Below are positions 19,639 through 26,803 of a stretch of 64,000 nt of DNA, in pieces. Source of the stretch: CAWFYI01 sp963820105. GTDB lineage: Bacteria > Patescibacteriota > Saccharimonadia > Saccharimonadales > UBA4665. The notes below the pieces were generated by a model. That model had not been told where the DNA came from and ran no database searches. It was given only the letters and a program-made list of their open reading frames with translations. Every line of letters starts with the position of its first letter. Position 1 is the stretch's first letter. Where the stretch lies: positions 744,001 through 808,000 of the forward strand of contig CAWFYI010000001.1 of NCBI GenBank assembly GCA_963820105.1, given 5' to 3'. A program made the translations under genes and the position numbers.

Positions 19639-20004
19639 TTAGCTGGAGACCTGGGCGACTTCCAGGCGGACGCCGGGGACGCCTGACTCGAAAGCGTCAA
19701 TCTTGTCTATGCTAACCACTGCTTTGGCAACACGCTTATCGGACAGCATCTTGGCCGCTATCTCCATGGCCAGCCGCTCCATCAGGTCGTAGGATTTCTT
19801 CTCTACGATGTCGATGATGTCGGCCTTCAGGCGCGACCAATCGGCCGTATCGCGGAGATTATCCGAAATCGTGGCCTTGGTATCGGTCAGGGTGAGCTCC
19901 ACCGCGACCTTGAACCTCTGGGGCGACTCTTTCTCGTGCTCATGTACGCCGTGCTTTCCGACGATGACGAGATCCTTGATATATACCTTGAGCGGCATGG
20001 TCAT
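19639..20004 (-). CDS. folB: Dihydroneopterin aldolase
   Basis: 121 residues from the ATG at 20004 (a second ATG lies at 19998); a longer frame would run back into the RNase P RNA gene and is rejected. The family fold is visible: VYIKDLVIVGKHGVHEHEK with the substrate-binding Tyr-equivalent region, the HDTADW-like segment LRDTADWSRLKADI, and the lysine-bearing YDLMERLAMEIA. FolB cleaves 7,8-dihydroneopterin in folate synthesis. folP and folK lie 3-4 kb away on both strands, so the pathway is encoded but scattered. It sits directly downstream of rnpB, possibly in the same transcript. Confidence 0.85.
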   Translation of the reverse strand: MTMPLKVYIKDLVIVGKHGVHEHEKESPQRFKVAVELTLTDTKATISDNLRDTADWSRLKADIIDIVEKKSYDLMERLAMEIAAKMLSDKRVAKAVVSIDKIDAFESGVPGVRLEVAQVSS

Positions 20005-20025
20005 CTCCAACTTACCAATCATAAG

Positions 20026-20409
20026 CGGCCAGACTATCTGTAAGCCGGGTTTTGTCACGGGCTTCTTACGTTCGCAGGAAGCCCTGGCTGATCATCTATC
20101 TAGGCGTGCCGTTGCCGGCGCGCTCAAGCGGTTCTTGCGGTGGATCCTTAGCGGGACACTTTGAGCTTTAGGCTCTAAAAGGGTCCATCTCCTTGCAGCA
20201 GGCAGGGTTTACCTCTCCGCATTGTCACCGGTGCGGACTGCGGGCTCTTACTCCGCTCGTTTCACCCTTGCCCCCTAAGGGGCGGTTTCGTTTCTGTGGC
20301 ACTTTCCCTAAGGTCGCCCTCGGTCGCCGTTAGCGACTGCCCTTCCCTTTGCTGCCCGGACTTTCCTCGTACGCGGTAAAGCGCACGCGATCAGCCGATA
20401 GTCTGGCCG
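20026..20409 (-). ncRNA. rnpB: RNase P RNA (class A)
   Basis: On the minus strand the RNA carries the conserved GAGGAAAGTCCGGGC (complement about 20357-20371) and the late CACAGAA-containing core and P4 partner region. The two ends, CGGCCAGACTATC (complement 20397-20409) and GATAGTCTGGCCG (complement 20026-20038), form a perfect 13-bp P1 stem that fixes the termini. About 384 nt, normal for class A. It matures tRNA 5' ends. The folB start lies 22 nt beyond its 3' end. Confidence 0.95.
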
Positions 20410-20415
20410 TTAATT

Positions 20416-20444
20416 ATTATACCTACCTGTTGGTTTGACGACAA
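20416..20444 (-). promoter_or_regulatory. rnpB promoter
   Basis: On the minus strand TTGTCG (complement 20439-20444), a 17-nt spacer and a perfect TATAAT (complement 20416-20421), 6 nt before the P1 stem, which matches an RNA that starts exactly at P1. Confidence 0.8.
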
Positions 20445-20470
20445 CGCCCCTGCGCTACCTTGGGAGTTCA

Positions 20471-20526
20471 CGATATATCATATACCATATGGCTCAATCT
20501 GTTATGTATTCGATATATCATATATC
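20471..20526 (+). repeat. AT-palindrome element, copy 1
   Basis: CGATATATCATATA, then GGCTCAATCTGTTAT, then CGATATATCATATATC. A second copy lies at 46326-46380 on the opposite strand with the identical core GCTCAATCTGTTAT and similar ATATAT arms. This copy is upstream of the rnpB promoter. Possibly a protein-binding site. Confidence 0.55.
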
Positions 20527-20590
20527 AAGTAATGGGGGTTGTTGAAACGAATTTAGTCAACTAACCCAGTCCATGATTAAGCCGAACATA

Positions 20591-20632
20591 GTGGACCCCG
20601 CGAATTTAAGTGTGGACCCTATGAATTTAAGT
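20591..20632. repeat. Two 21-nt tandem repeats at the end of the RNase H gene
   Basis: GTGGACCCCGCGAATTTAAGT and GTGGACCCTATGAATTTAAGT stand head to tail. The second unit supplies the last codons and stop of the RNase HI gene. Similar GTGGACC sequences are found at insertion-sequence ends, so this may be a transposon scar, but no transposase is present. Confidence 0.5.
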
Positions 20633-21305
20633 GTGCGTCCAAAGCCTTGTTGACTTCGGCGTCGGCCAGCTTGTTGAATTCGCGCGGCACGTGGCTGAAT
20701 TCTATCTTATCGAAGGATGCAGCCAGCTTCTTGATAGCGTCATGTATGGGCCACAGGTCGCGGTTCTTGATCTTGAAGATGCCGTTCAACTGGTTCACCA
20801 CCAGCAAGCTGTCCAGATAGGCGTGTATCTCGCGTATGCCCAGCTTGCGGCACTCTTCCAACGCCTGCTTGAGCGCGGTGTATTCAGCCACATTATTGGT
20901 GGTAACGCCCAGATATTCACCTTTTTCGACGAGCACGTTGTCTTCCATGTCCAGTACGACGAAGCCGCTGGCGCTGGGGCCGGGGTTGCCGCGCGAGCCG
21001 CCATCGGTGAAAACTTTTACCTCTTCCGGGTGTGCATCCGGCTCGGCGCCAGCGGCTTCGGCCGGCGACATGCCTTTGGCCACAGCATCTATGGCTTCCG
21101 CCAGTTCATGATCCTTCTTAGTGATTTTTGTGCCGCCTTCGTGGGTTATGAGCCAGATCTGAACCACGCTCCATTCGTTCTCCCAACGGGGGTGGTGCTG
21201 GAATTCCTCGGCCAGTGCTGCGACCTTTTCCATGAACGCCCAAGCCTGCTTAAAATCCTCGAAGTTAAACTGCTTATACAGCCCGTGTTTGGTTTCCTTC
21301 CACAT
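20619..21305 (-). CDS. Fusion of a pterin-4a-carbinolamine dehydratase-like domain and RNase HI
   Basis: 228 residues. Residues 1-78 match the PCD/DCoH fold: FNFEDFKQAWAFMEKVAALAEE, the catalytic EEFQHHPRWENEW histidine pair, and LITHEGGTKITKKDHELAEAID with the third His. After a short linker, residues 95-228 are RNase HI: FTDGGSRGNPGPS (first Asp), AEYTALKQALEEC (Glu), AYLDSLLVVNQL (second Asp) and NKLADAEVNKAL (last Asp). All four acidic catalytic residues appear present. RNase HI removes RNA from RNA-DNA hybrids. Whether the first domain dehydrates pterins or is a dimerisation module is open. The C-terminus is formed by a tandem repeat. Confidence 0.85.
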   Translation of the reverse strand: MWKETKHGLYKQFNFEDFKQAWAFMEKVAALAEEFQHHPRWENEWSVVQIWLITHEGGTKITKKDHELAEAIDAVAKGMSPAEAAGAEPDAHPEEVKVFTDGGSRGNPGPSASGFVVLDMEDNVLVEKGEYLGVTTNNVAEYTALKQALEECRKLGIREIHAYLDSLLVVNQLNGIFKIKNRDLWPIHDAIKKLAASFDKIEFSHVPREFNKLADAEVNKALDAHLNS

Positions 21306-21311
21306 CTGCTT

Positions 21312-21794
21312 CTATCTTACCATGCCAGGCGGGCAGTCGTATTCGTAGTCCGTCATCGTATCCCAGGGGAGGTACAGATCCAGGAAACGGTCAGGGACAC
21401 CGTGGGATTGGGCGGCGGCCACTATTTCATCACGTACGCCGATGAGTACTTTCGGCATCTCAGGGTCAAGAGTATCCTCCTCCAGGAACTGCTGCCAAGT
21501 AGGATCGACAAGCACGCGTTCATCACCTTGAACCTCTGCCGCCAGATCGACATAGAAGTGCAGGACTGGCATGGAGCGAGGTACGCGTGCGGCTTCATGG
21601 CCCTTTTCGCCCAGTAACCGTACCACGAGTCTGCTAGCGGGATCGCAGAGCCCGTCCCTGTGCGCTACGGCTATGTCGCGATTGTATATGACAGCCAGGC
21701 GACCATATGTCTCTTCGGAAGCATCCAGTATGTCGGCCTGAGTCAGCCGACTCAGGTGTTCGGTCTGTCCTAACTGCGTAGAGGAATAAGCCAT
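21312..21794 (-). CDS. Putative transglutaminase/papain-fold-like protein
   Basis: 160 residues from ATG 21794; a longer frame would run into tRNA-Pro. A spaced Cys-His-Asp set is seen: LCDPASRLVVRLL (Cys about 50), LHFYVDL (His about 79) and VLVDPTWQQFL (Asp about 97), the order and spacing expected of transglutaminase-like cysteine enzymes. The pseudogene at 41069-41731 has the same pattern (C, RHAFNVV, FLVDLTFAQF). No substrate can be named. The stop lies 6 nt before the RNase HI fusion start, so the two form an operon. Confidence 0.6.
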   Translation of the reverse strand: MAYSSTQLGQTEHLSRLTQADILDASEETYGRLAVIYNRDIAVAHRDGLCDPASRLVVRLLGEKGHEAARVPRSMPVLHFYVDLAAEVQGDERVLVDPTWQQFLEEDTLDPEMPKVLIGVRDEIVAAAQSHGVPDRFLDLYLPWDTMTDYEYDCPPGMVR

Positions 21795-21829
21795 TGCCAA
21801 ATAATATAATAAACTGCATGACTTAGCAA

Positions 21830-21905
21830 TGGTCGGGGTGACAGGACTTGAACCTGCGACCTCACGGCCCCCAGCCGTACGCGCTACCAACTGCGCCACA
21901 CCCCG
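21830..21905 (-). tRNA. tRNA-Pro (GGG)
   Basis: Acceptor CGGGGTG/CACCCCG, anticodon loop CTGGGGG giving GGG, T-arm GGTTCAAGTCC and encoded CCA (complement 21830-21832). It lies 35 nt upstream of the transglutaminase-like gene on the same strand and probably shares a transcript with it and with the structured leader upstream. Confidence 0.95.
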
Positions 21906-22078
21906 GACATATAGATAATCGGGTACCGGATTCGATTACCTGAGCAGTTGCCAGGTGGGCGCCCTCACGCTCCGGCCACGGCCGAAAGCAAATCTTAGGC
22001 TCCCTAAATCGTAGTATCAGATAATATTCACCCGGCGAGGAGGTTTTTAAGCTCTACCCGACTAAGCTACATTATACT
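21906..22078 (-). ncRNA. Unexplained structured RNA/leader upstream of tRNA-Pro
   Basis: A TATAAT (complement 22073-22078) would start a transcript near 22066. The RNA opens with GCTTAGTCGGGTAGAGC, which looks exactly like a tRNA D-arm, but no matching anticodon or T-arm follows. Downstream are several perfect hairpins: TTAGG/CCTAA, CGGCC/GGCCG and ACCTG/CAGGT. It runs 5' of tRNA-Pro without a terminator. It could be a decayed tRNA gene, a processed leader or a small RNA. Confidence 0.4.
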
Positions 22079-22186
22079 AGACAATTAACTTTTTTAACTT
22101 CTTAGCCCAAAAGTCCGCGCTTATGCTTCGGCCGCGCCAGGGTTACAGATACGCTGTTCAAGCCCCGGATTGACGGGGTTCGCCGT

Positions 22187-22279
22187 GGTGGGGTGGCAGA
22201 GCGGTCTATTGCACCGCTTTCAGGAAGCGGCGAATACTGGTGAAGTGTTCCACGGGTTCAAATCCCGTCCCCACCGCCA
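22187..22279 (+). tRNA. Class II tRNA with CAG anticodon (Leu by anticodon, Ser-like body)
   Basis: Acceptor GGTGGGG/CCCCACC, anticodon stem CCGCT/AGCGG with loop TTCAGGA, so anticodon CAG (22221-22223) reading CUG (Leu). The variable arm is long (GAATACT/AGTGTTC, 7 bp with one wobble pair), T-arm GGGTTCAAATCCC, CCA encoded. The discriminator base is G (22276), which is typical of serine tRNAs; bacterial leucine tRNAs nearly always have A. CTG codons fall at leucine positions in conserved genes here, so leucine is still the likely charge. Confidence 0.85.
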
Positions 22280-22290
22280 AGCCAGTAATA

Positions 22291-22326
22291 AATAAACCCC
22301 TTCCGCAATGGTCGGGGTTTATTTTT
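22291..22326 (+). terminator. Terminator after the CAG tRNA
   Basis: AATAAACCCC (22291-22300) and GGGGTTTATT (22314-22323) form a perfect 10-bp stem followed by TTT. It ends the tRNA transcript. A 14-nt copy of the tRNA's own anticodon/variable-arm sequence (GCGGCGAATACTGG) recurs just beyond at 22343-22356. Confidence 0.8.
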
Positions 22327-22410
22327 CGCACCGATTCAATCGGCGGCGAATACTGGCTGACTTTTAATTTACTCTTTTACGCCGTTAGAGTCAAGAATAA
22401 ACCCCTTCGG

Positions 22411-23022
22411 CTACGGCAGCAGTTGCAGGATGAAATTATCCAGATTTGTGAGCAACGGTATTAGCACGCCCGTGAGTACCAAGCCAAAGACTATGAACAG
22501 ACCCCAAGGTTCAATCTGTTTCATTAAGTCCTGTAGGGGTTCGGGCGCGAAGGCATAGAGCACGCGCGAGCCGTCCAGGGGCGGAATCGGTATGATGTTG
22601 AATATGAACAGTACCACGTTCAGCTCGATGAAGATGACCAGGAATTCCACAAAAGCTCCGCCGGCAACCATATGCAGCAGCAGGGCCGATAGGACCGCCA
22701 GCACCAGATTCGTTAAAGGACCGGCGGCGGCCACGATGGCAGCCCCGAATTCGCCGAACCTAACCCGGTCCGGGTTGAAGGGTACAGGTTTGGCGGCCAG
22801 TATGGGGACATGGAAGATGACAAGGGTGATGATCGGAAGCAGCACGGTGGTGAAGGGGTCTATGTGCTGAAGCGGGTTCAGGCTCAGGCGGCCTTCTTCC
22901 TGCGCCGTCGTATCGCCCAGCCAGTGGGCCGCGAAGGCATGCATGGCCTCGTGTATGGACAAGGCGATGATGATAGAAATCACCACATAAACAAGGTTTG
23001 GAGTAGCCAGGTCGCTGAACAT
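22411..23022 (-). CDS. M50-family site-2-type membrane metalloprotease
   Basis: 203 residues, about five to six hydrophobic segments. The zinc motif HEAMH (about residues 25-29, HExxH) lies in the first helix, and the second conserved motif NIIPIPPLDGSRVL (about 141-154, N-x-x-P-x-x-x-L-D-G) supplies the Asp ligand. Length fits the short rhomboid-unrelated SREBP-type S2P proteases without a PDZ domain. These cut within membrane-embedded helices; the substrate is unknown. It lies just downstream of folP on the same strand. Confidence 0.9.
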   Translation of the reverse strand: MFSDLATPNLVYVVISIIIALSIHEAMHAFAAHWLGDTTAQEEGRLSLNPLQHIDPFTTVLLPIITLVIFHVPILAAKPVPFNPDRVRFGEFGAAIVAAAGPLTNLVLAVLSALLLHMVAGGAFVEFLVIFIELNVVLFIFNIIPIPPLDGSRVLYAFAPEPLQDLMKQIEPWGLFIVFGLVLTGVLIPLLTNLDNFILQLLP

Positions 23023-23043
23023 GCTTGATTCCTAGTATAACAG

Positions 23044-23796
23044 CTACGCGAGGCGCCTGTGGCCGGCCACATCGTGGACGCGCAAATAGGCGGCGCCGGC
23101 CTCCATGGCCGTCCGGCCTGCTGCCAGGTTCGTTTCCAGTTCCATCCGCTTCGGTCCCAGGAAGCGCTTGCACGAATAACCAATCATCACCGGATAACCG
23201 GGCGTCTCGCGGGCAAACTTCAACAATTTCCAGTTAAGCTCCTCCGTCTTGCCGAAGCCGATGCCCGGGTCCAAAATTATCTTGGCTTTCGGCAATCCCT
23301 TTTTCCGTAACAGATCCGCTTTGGCTAAGAGTTCGTCTGCAACCTGTTTGGCGCTGTCTACCAGCTTGCCGGCGTGGGCGCTCTGCGGGTCCGGCGCCGG
23401 CAGGTGGCTGATCACGCAGCGGGCCCGAGCAGAGGCGATCAGGCCGACCATGGCCGGATCGTTCATGCCTGTGACGTCGTTGATGATGACGTCCCCAAGC
23501 GCCAGCGCACGCGCGGCCGTCTCCGGATGATAGGTGTCCACGGATATTTGTTCAGGGTAACGCTCAACTAATCGTTGTAAGACTGGCATCAATCTTTGCC
23601 ATTCTACCTCTGTTGTTATGGGCGTAGCGCCCGGCCGCGTACTCTCCGCGCCCACGTCAACCAGACTGGCGCCATCGTCAAATAATTCAGCCGCGCGGGC
23701 CAGCGCCGCGGCCGGGTCAATAAATTGTCCGCCATCGCTGAAACTGTCCGGCGTAATGTTCAATATCCCTACTAATTTCACCATGCCCTTAATCAT
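23044..23796 (-). CDS. folP: Dihydropteroate synthase
   Basis: 250 residues of the TIM-barrel family. Signature 1 LVGILNITPDSFSDGG (about 7-22), signature 2 GASLVDVGAESTRPGA (about 39-54), the DVIINDVTGM segment (about 98-107), the K-bearing KIILDPGIGFGKT (about 178-190) and the terminal VHDVAGHR (substrate-binding R/H). FolP joins pABA to dihydropterin pyrophosphate and is the sulfonamide target. It is divergent from folK, whose start is 24 nt away, so the two share a short regulatory region. Confidence 0.95.
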   Translation of the reverse strand: MIKGMVKLVGILNITPDSFSDGGQFIDPAAALARAAELFDDGASLVDVGAESTRPGATPITTEVEWQRLMPVLQRLVERYPEQISVDTYHPETAARALALGDVIINDVTGMNDPAMVGLIASARARCVISHLPAPDPQSAHAGKLVDSAKQVADELLAKADLLRKKGLPKAKIILDPGIGFGKTEELNWKLLKFARETPGYPVMIGYSCKRFLGPKRMELETNLAAGRTAMEAGAAYLRVHDVAGHRRLA

Positions 23797-23820
23797 ACAA
23801 CAGCATGCTAATATGAGGAC

Positions 23821-24306
23821 ATGGCAATGGTTTATTTGGCATTGGGATCAAACATGGGCGACTCGCGCGGCCGGATCAAAGAGGCGGTGAAACTACTCAG
23901 CAAATCAGTCCGCAGCATCAAGCAGGCGCATGTATACAAGACCAGAGCCGTCGGCTTTGAAGAACAGCCCGACTTTCTGAATACCGCCATACGCGGCGAG
24001 ACCGACCTTAAGCCCGAAGATTTGCTTAAATTCACCCAGAAAATCGAGAGAGACGCGGGACGCACCTGGAATTTCAGATTCGGTCCGCGCCAGATCGACA
24101 TCGACATCATCTTTTATAACGATCTGAAACTCGAAACGAAAGATCTGACCATACCGCATTACGCCCTTATAGGGCGCGAATTCGTGCTTCAGCCCCTCTG
24201 CGACCTTGATCCTGGCCTGAGGGACCCGTCCAGCGGCAAGACTGTCAAACAGCTGCTGGATAACCTTAGCCCGCGGCTCAAGTCCATCATAGAGCGGGTT
24301 GACTAA
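23821..24306 (+). CDS. folK: 6-hydroxymethyl-7,8-dihydropterin pyrophosphokinase
   Basis: 161 residues. The family start YLALGSNMGDSRGRI, the FEEQPDFLN-I segment that binds pterin, and the signature GRTWNFRFGPRQIDIDIIFYN with the two Mg-binding Asp residues are all present, followed by the IPHYALIGREFVLQPL end. FolK makes the substrate of the divergent folP product. A very short intergenic gap (24 nt) suggests a near-leaderless mRNA. Confidence 0.95.
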   Translation: MAMVYLALGSNMGDSRGRIKEAVKLLSKSVRSIKQAHVYKTRAVGFEEQPDFLNTAIRGETDLKPEDLLKFTQKIERDAGRTWNFRFGPRQIDIDIIFYNDLKLETKDLTIPHYALIGREFVLQPLCDLDPGLRDPSSGKTVKQLLDNLSPRLKSIIERVD

Positions 24307-24335
24307 ACAGATAAGATTCGCTAGAATAACTCCTT

Positions 24336-24566
24336 ATGCAGAAGTGTGATCTCACCGGCAAAGGCAAGCAGTACGGCCACAACGTCAGCTTTTCACAGCG
24401 CCATACCAAGAAGGTCTGGAAGCCCAACCTCCAGACCAAGACCGTCGTGGTCAACGGCAAGAAGGTGAAGATGAAGCTCAGCACCCAGGCCATCCGCACC
24501 CTCAAGAAAAAGGGCCTGCTGGGCGCCGCCGAAACCCCCGCAAAGCAAGAGCCGGCGAATAAATAA
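24336..24566 (+). CDS. rpmB: 50S ribosomal protein L28
   Basis: 76 residues. It starts MQKCDLTGKGKQYGHNVS, the L28 signature, followed by SQRHTKKVWKPNLQ and a basic body; the C-terminus has a short Ala/Pro/Glu tail. Only the first of the Cys ligands found in zinc-binding L28 forms is present. It is convergent with the MBL-fold gene, with abutting stops. Confidence 0.93.
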   Translation: MQKCDLTGKGKQYGHNVSFSQRHTKKVWKPNLQTKTVVVNGKKVKMKLSTQAIRTLKKKGLLGAAETPAKQEPANK

Positions 24567-25190
24567 CTAGGGTTTTTCCAGGATGATAAGCTGGGTAACG
24601 TCGCCCAGATCGCCGTGTTTGAGCTTCAGCTTGGACACTGTTTCCTTTGTTTCTATGGTCAGTTCTTTCTGCGCGTCCTGCAGGGATTGCTGAGGCACAG
24701 GGTACTTTAGCGCTTTGTCGGCGTAGTGCGTGGGGACGACCAGCTTCGGTTCGATAGCCCGGATCAGCTTCATGGCCCCGACCGGATCCACGGTGTAGCC
24801 ATTGCCGCCGACCGGTACGACCAGGACGTCGACGATACCGACCTCTTCCAACTCATCGTCGGTCAGCTCAGGATAGATGTGGCCGGTCACCAGTACGCTT
24901 AGATCGCCGGCTACAAGTTTGAACATCGTGGCATTGGTGGTGCCTGCTTCGTCCACGTGGGCGCGGGCCGCTATGCCGATTACGGAAATGTCCGATACTT
25001 CGTACTCGCCCGGGCCGTCGAAAGCCAGGCGGCCCGCGCCCGCGCCTTCGTGCGGACCGGTGAACAATGCTACATCGTCCGGTTTAGTGACGCTTTTAGC
25101 GCCGAGATCGGCCAGATTATCGTCTACGATTACACGCGCGCCCTTGTGCGCCGCGCTCACGCAATTAGCTCCGTAAAATTGCAGGTCCAT
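24567..25190 (-). CDS. Metallo-beta-lactamase-fold protein (UlaG-like group)
   Basis: 207 residues. It resembles the CPR/archaeal branch of MBL-fold 'Zn-dependent hydrolases' related to UlaG: MDLQFYGANCVSAAH at the start, FTGPHEG, a late strand LVTGHIYPELTDDEL, DVLVVPVGGNGYT and the terminal VPTHYAD. The classical HxHxDH motif is not seen, so metal binding and catalysis are doubtful. Substrate unknown. The start is 6 nt after the stop of the winged-helix gene upstream, indicating an operon. Confidence 0.7.
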   Translation of the reverse strand: MDLQFYGANCVSAAHKGARVIVDDNLADLGAKSVTKPDDVALFTGPHEGAGAGRLAFDGPGEYEVSDISVIGIAARAHVDEAGTTNATMFKLVAGDLSVLVTGHIYPELTDDELEEVGIVDVLVVPVGGNGYTVDPVGAMKLIRAIEPKLVVPTHYADKALKYPVPQQSLQDAQKELTIETKETVSKLKLKHGDLGDVTQLIILEKP

Positions 25191-25196
25191 GGCCGG

Positions 25197-25850
25197 CTAT
25201 TTCTCCTCTTTAGTTTCTTGTTTCTTATCCGCTACGGGCTTTGATTCTGACAGCAGCCCCTGGGTATCGACCAGTATCTGTTTCTTGGCGTTCATGACGC
25301 CGACGGCGAAACGGTCGTTGATCTGCTGGCGGTAGCGGAAGTCCGGCAAGGTCATGAAGGTATAGCGGATGCTTTTGCCCTCTTTCTTTTCCAAATCGTC
25401 CACATATTTCTTGAGGGCGTTGGGATTAACATCGCCGACGACCAGGAAATCGATGCCGCTGGAGTCATCACGGGTGAACTGGCCCGTATAGACCGCCAGC
25501 TCGATGTGGCCTACGCTCTTCAGATCACCTTCGGATTCCGCCTCGTCCGCGGTTCCGTCCGTGGTGGTGGCGCCGCGTTTGGCCGTTTTTTTCACCCCGC
25601 CACCGAAAATCGTCTGCAGCGGCTTATAGTACTCAAAATTCTGGTTGACTTCATAATATAGCTTATTGTTGGTGTTTTCCGACGTTATGATGCCGACGTT
25701 GAGCAAATTGCTGAGTTCGCGGCGCACGGAATTAATCTGCTCATCAATCTTCCGGGTAATTTCACGGACGAAAAACGACCGGTTCGGATTGCTATAAAAC
25801 AGCTGCAACAGCTTGACCCTCGTCTTTGACCCAAAGAGTTGCTCAATCAT
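25197..25850 (-). CDS. Winged-helix regulator fused to a nucleotidyltransferase-like domain
   Basis: 217 residues. Residues 1-80 are a winged helix of the ArsR/MarR shape (FGSKTRVKLLQLFYSNP, SFFVREITRKIDEQINSVRRELSNL with a wing KLYYEV). After an acidic linker, residues 110-190 look like the C-terminal part of a minimal nucleotidyltransferase-type domain (GIDFLVVGDVN, RYTFMTLPDFRYRQQIND). This architecture recurs in CPR genomes next to MBL-fold genes (recalled, not searched). The C-terminus is Lys/Glu-rich. Regulated genes unknown. Confidence 0.7.
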   Translation of the reverse strand: MIEQLFGSKTRVKLLQLFYSNPNRSFFVREITRKIDEQINSVRRELSNLLNVGIITSENTNNKLYYEVNQNFEYYKPLQTIFGGGVKKTAKRGATTTDGTADEAESEGDLKSVGHIELAVYTGQFTRDDSSGIDFLVVGDVNPNALKKYVDDLEKKEGKSIRYTFMTLPDFRYRQQINDRFAVGVMNAKKQILVDTQGLLSESKPVADKKQETKEEK

Positions 25851-25886
25851 TCTGCCATTGTAGCAAAGTATGGTCCATTGCGGAAC

Positions 25887-26762
25887 TTACGTCTCTAAAA
25901 ATGTTGTCACTGAGTCTACGACATCCGCCATTTTAACAGGGGTAGCAAACCATTGAATACTTTTGTTGCGCTTGAACCACGTGCGTTGGCGTTTGGCGTA
26001 TTCAAACGTGGCCTTGATGATCTTGTTACGGGTTTCCGGCAGGCTTTGATCGCCCGCGAAGTAGCCCTGCCACTGCGCATAGCCGATGCCTTTGAGCGCC
26101 TCGCAGTCCCAGCCGTAGCGGTCCGCCAAACCGCGGACCTCGTCCTCCAGGCCAGCCGCCAGCATATCGTCCAGGCGCTTCACGATGCGCCGCTCGATTT
26201 CTTCGCGCGGCGTCTTCAGGCCTATAATTATCGTATCGCCGCGCAAGGGCTGGCGGCTGGCGCGGCGGCCTTTCGTCTCGATCAGACGGATCAACCGGCG
26301 CTTATTCCGCGTATCGACCCCGCCCAGGTCCAACTTGAGGCCCCGGATCTTCTCCAACAGTTGCGAAATGCTCAGGCGATTGAGCTCTTCCCTCTCCCGG
26401 CGGTCGCCGGCCGGCAAGAAGTCGAAGTCATAGATCACGCCGTCCACGTACAGCCCCGTGCCGCCTACCATAATCGGCAGTTTGCCCCGGCCGGCGATAT
26501 CGCCGATAGCCTCGTTGGCCAGCCTCTTGAACACTGCCGCCGTGAAGTCTTCGCACGGCTCCACCACGTCCAACAGATGATGCGGGATCTCCGCGCGCTC
26601 CCGGGACGTAGGCTTGGCGGTACCGATGTCAACCTGTTTGCGCACCGTCCATGAGTCGGCGCAGATAATCTCGCCGTTGAAACGATGTGCCAGCTTGAGC
26701 GCCAGCTCCGTCTTGCCCGACGCCGTCTCGCCTACTATCACCAATAACTTCGGTGGCTTCAT
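25887..26762 (-). CDS. miaA: tRNA dimethylallyltransferase
   Basis: 291 residues from ATG 26762, which places MKPPKLLVIVGETASGKTELA at the usual N-terminal P-loop; a longer frame adds 20 unconserved residues. The family motifs ADSWTVRKQVDIGTAKPT, PHHLLDVVEP, VGGTGLYVDGVIY and the C-terminal YAKRQRTWFKRNKSI are present. MiaA adds a dimethylallyl group to A37 of tRNAs reading UNN codons, a substrate whose DMAPP source is not visible here. Length is close to the bacterial norm (about 300). Confidence 0.93.
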   Translation of the reverse strand: MKPPKLLVIVGETASGKTELALKLAHRFNGEIICADSWTVRKQVDIGTAKPTSRERAEIPHHLLDVVEPCEDFTAAVFKRLANEAIGDIAGRGKLPIMVGGTGLYVDGVIYDFDFLPAGDRREREELNRLSISQLLEKIRGLKLDLGGVDTRNKRRLIRLIETKGRRASRQPLRGDTIIIGLKTPREEIERRIVKRLDDMLAAGLEDEVRGLADRYGWDCEALKGIGYAQWQGYFAGDQSLPETRNKIIKATFEYAKRQRTWFKRNKSIQWFATPVKMADVVDSVTTFLET

Positions 26763-26803
26763 ACCTATGACCAGTATCACACACAAATTGTCACCGTACC
26801 AGC

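Noticed and set aside
22187..22279. Recoding of CUG to serine
   Set aside because: CTG is frequent and falls at conserved leucine positions in housekeeping proteins of this window.
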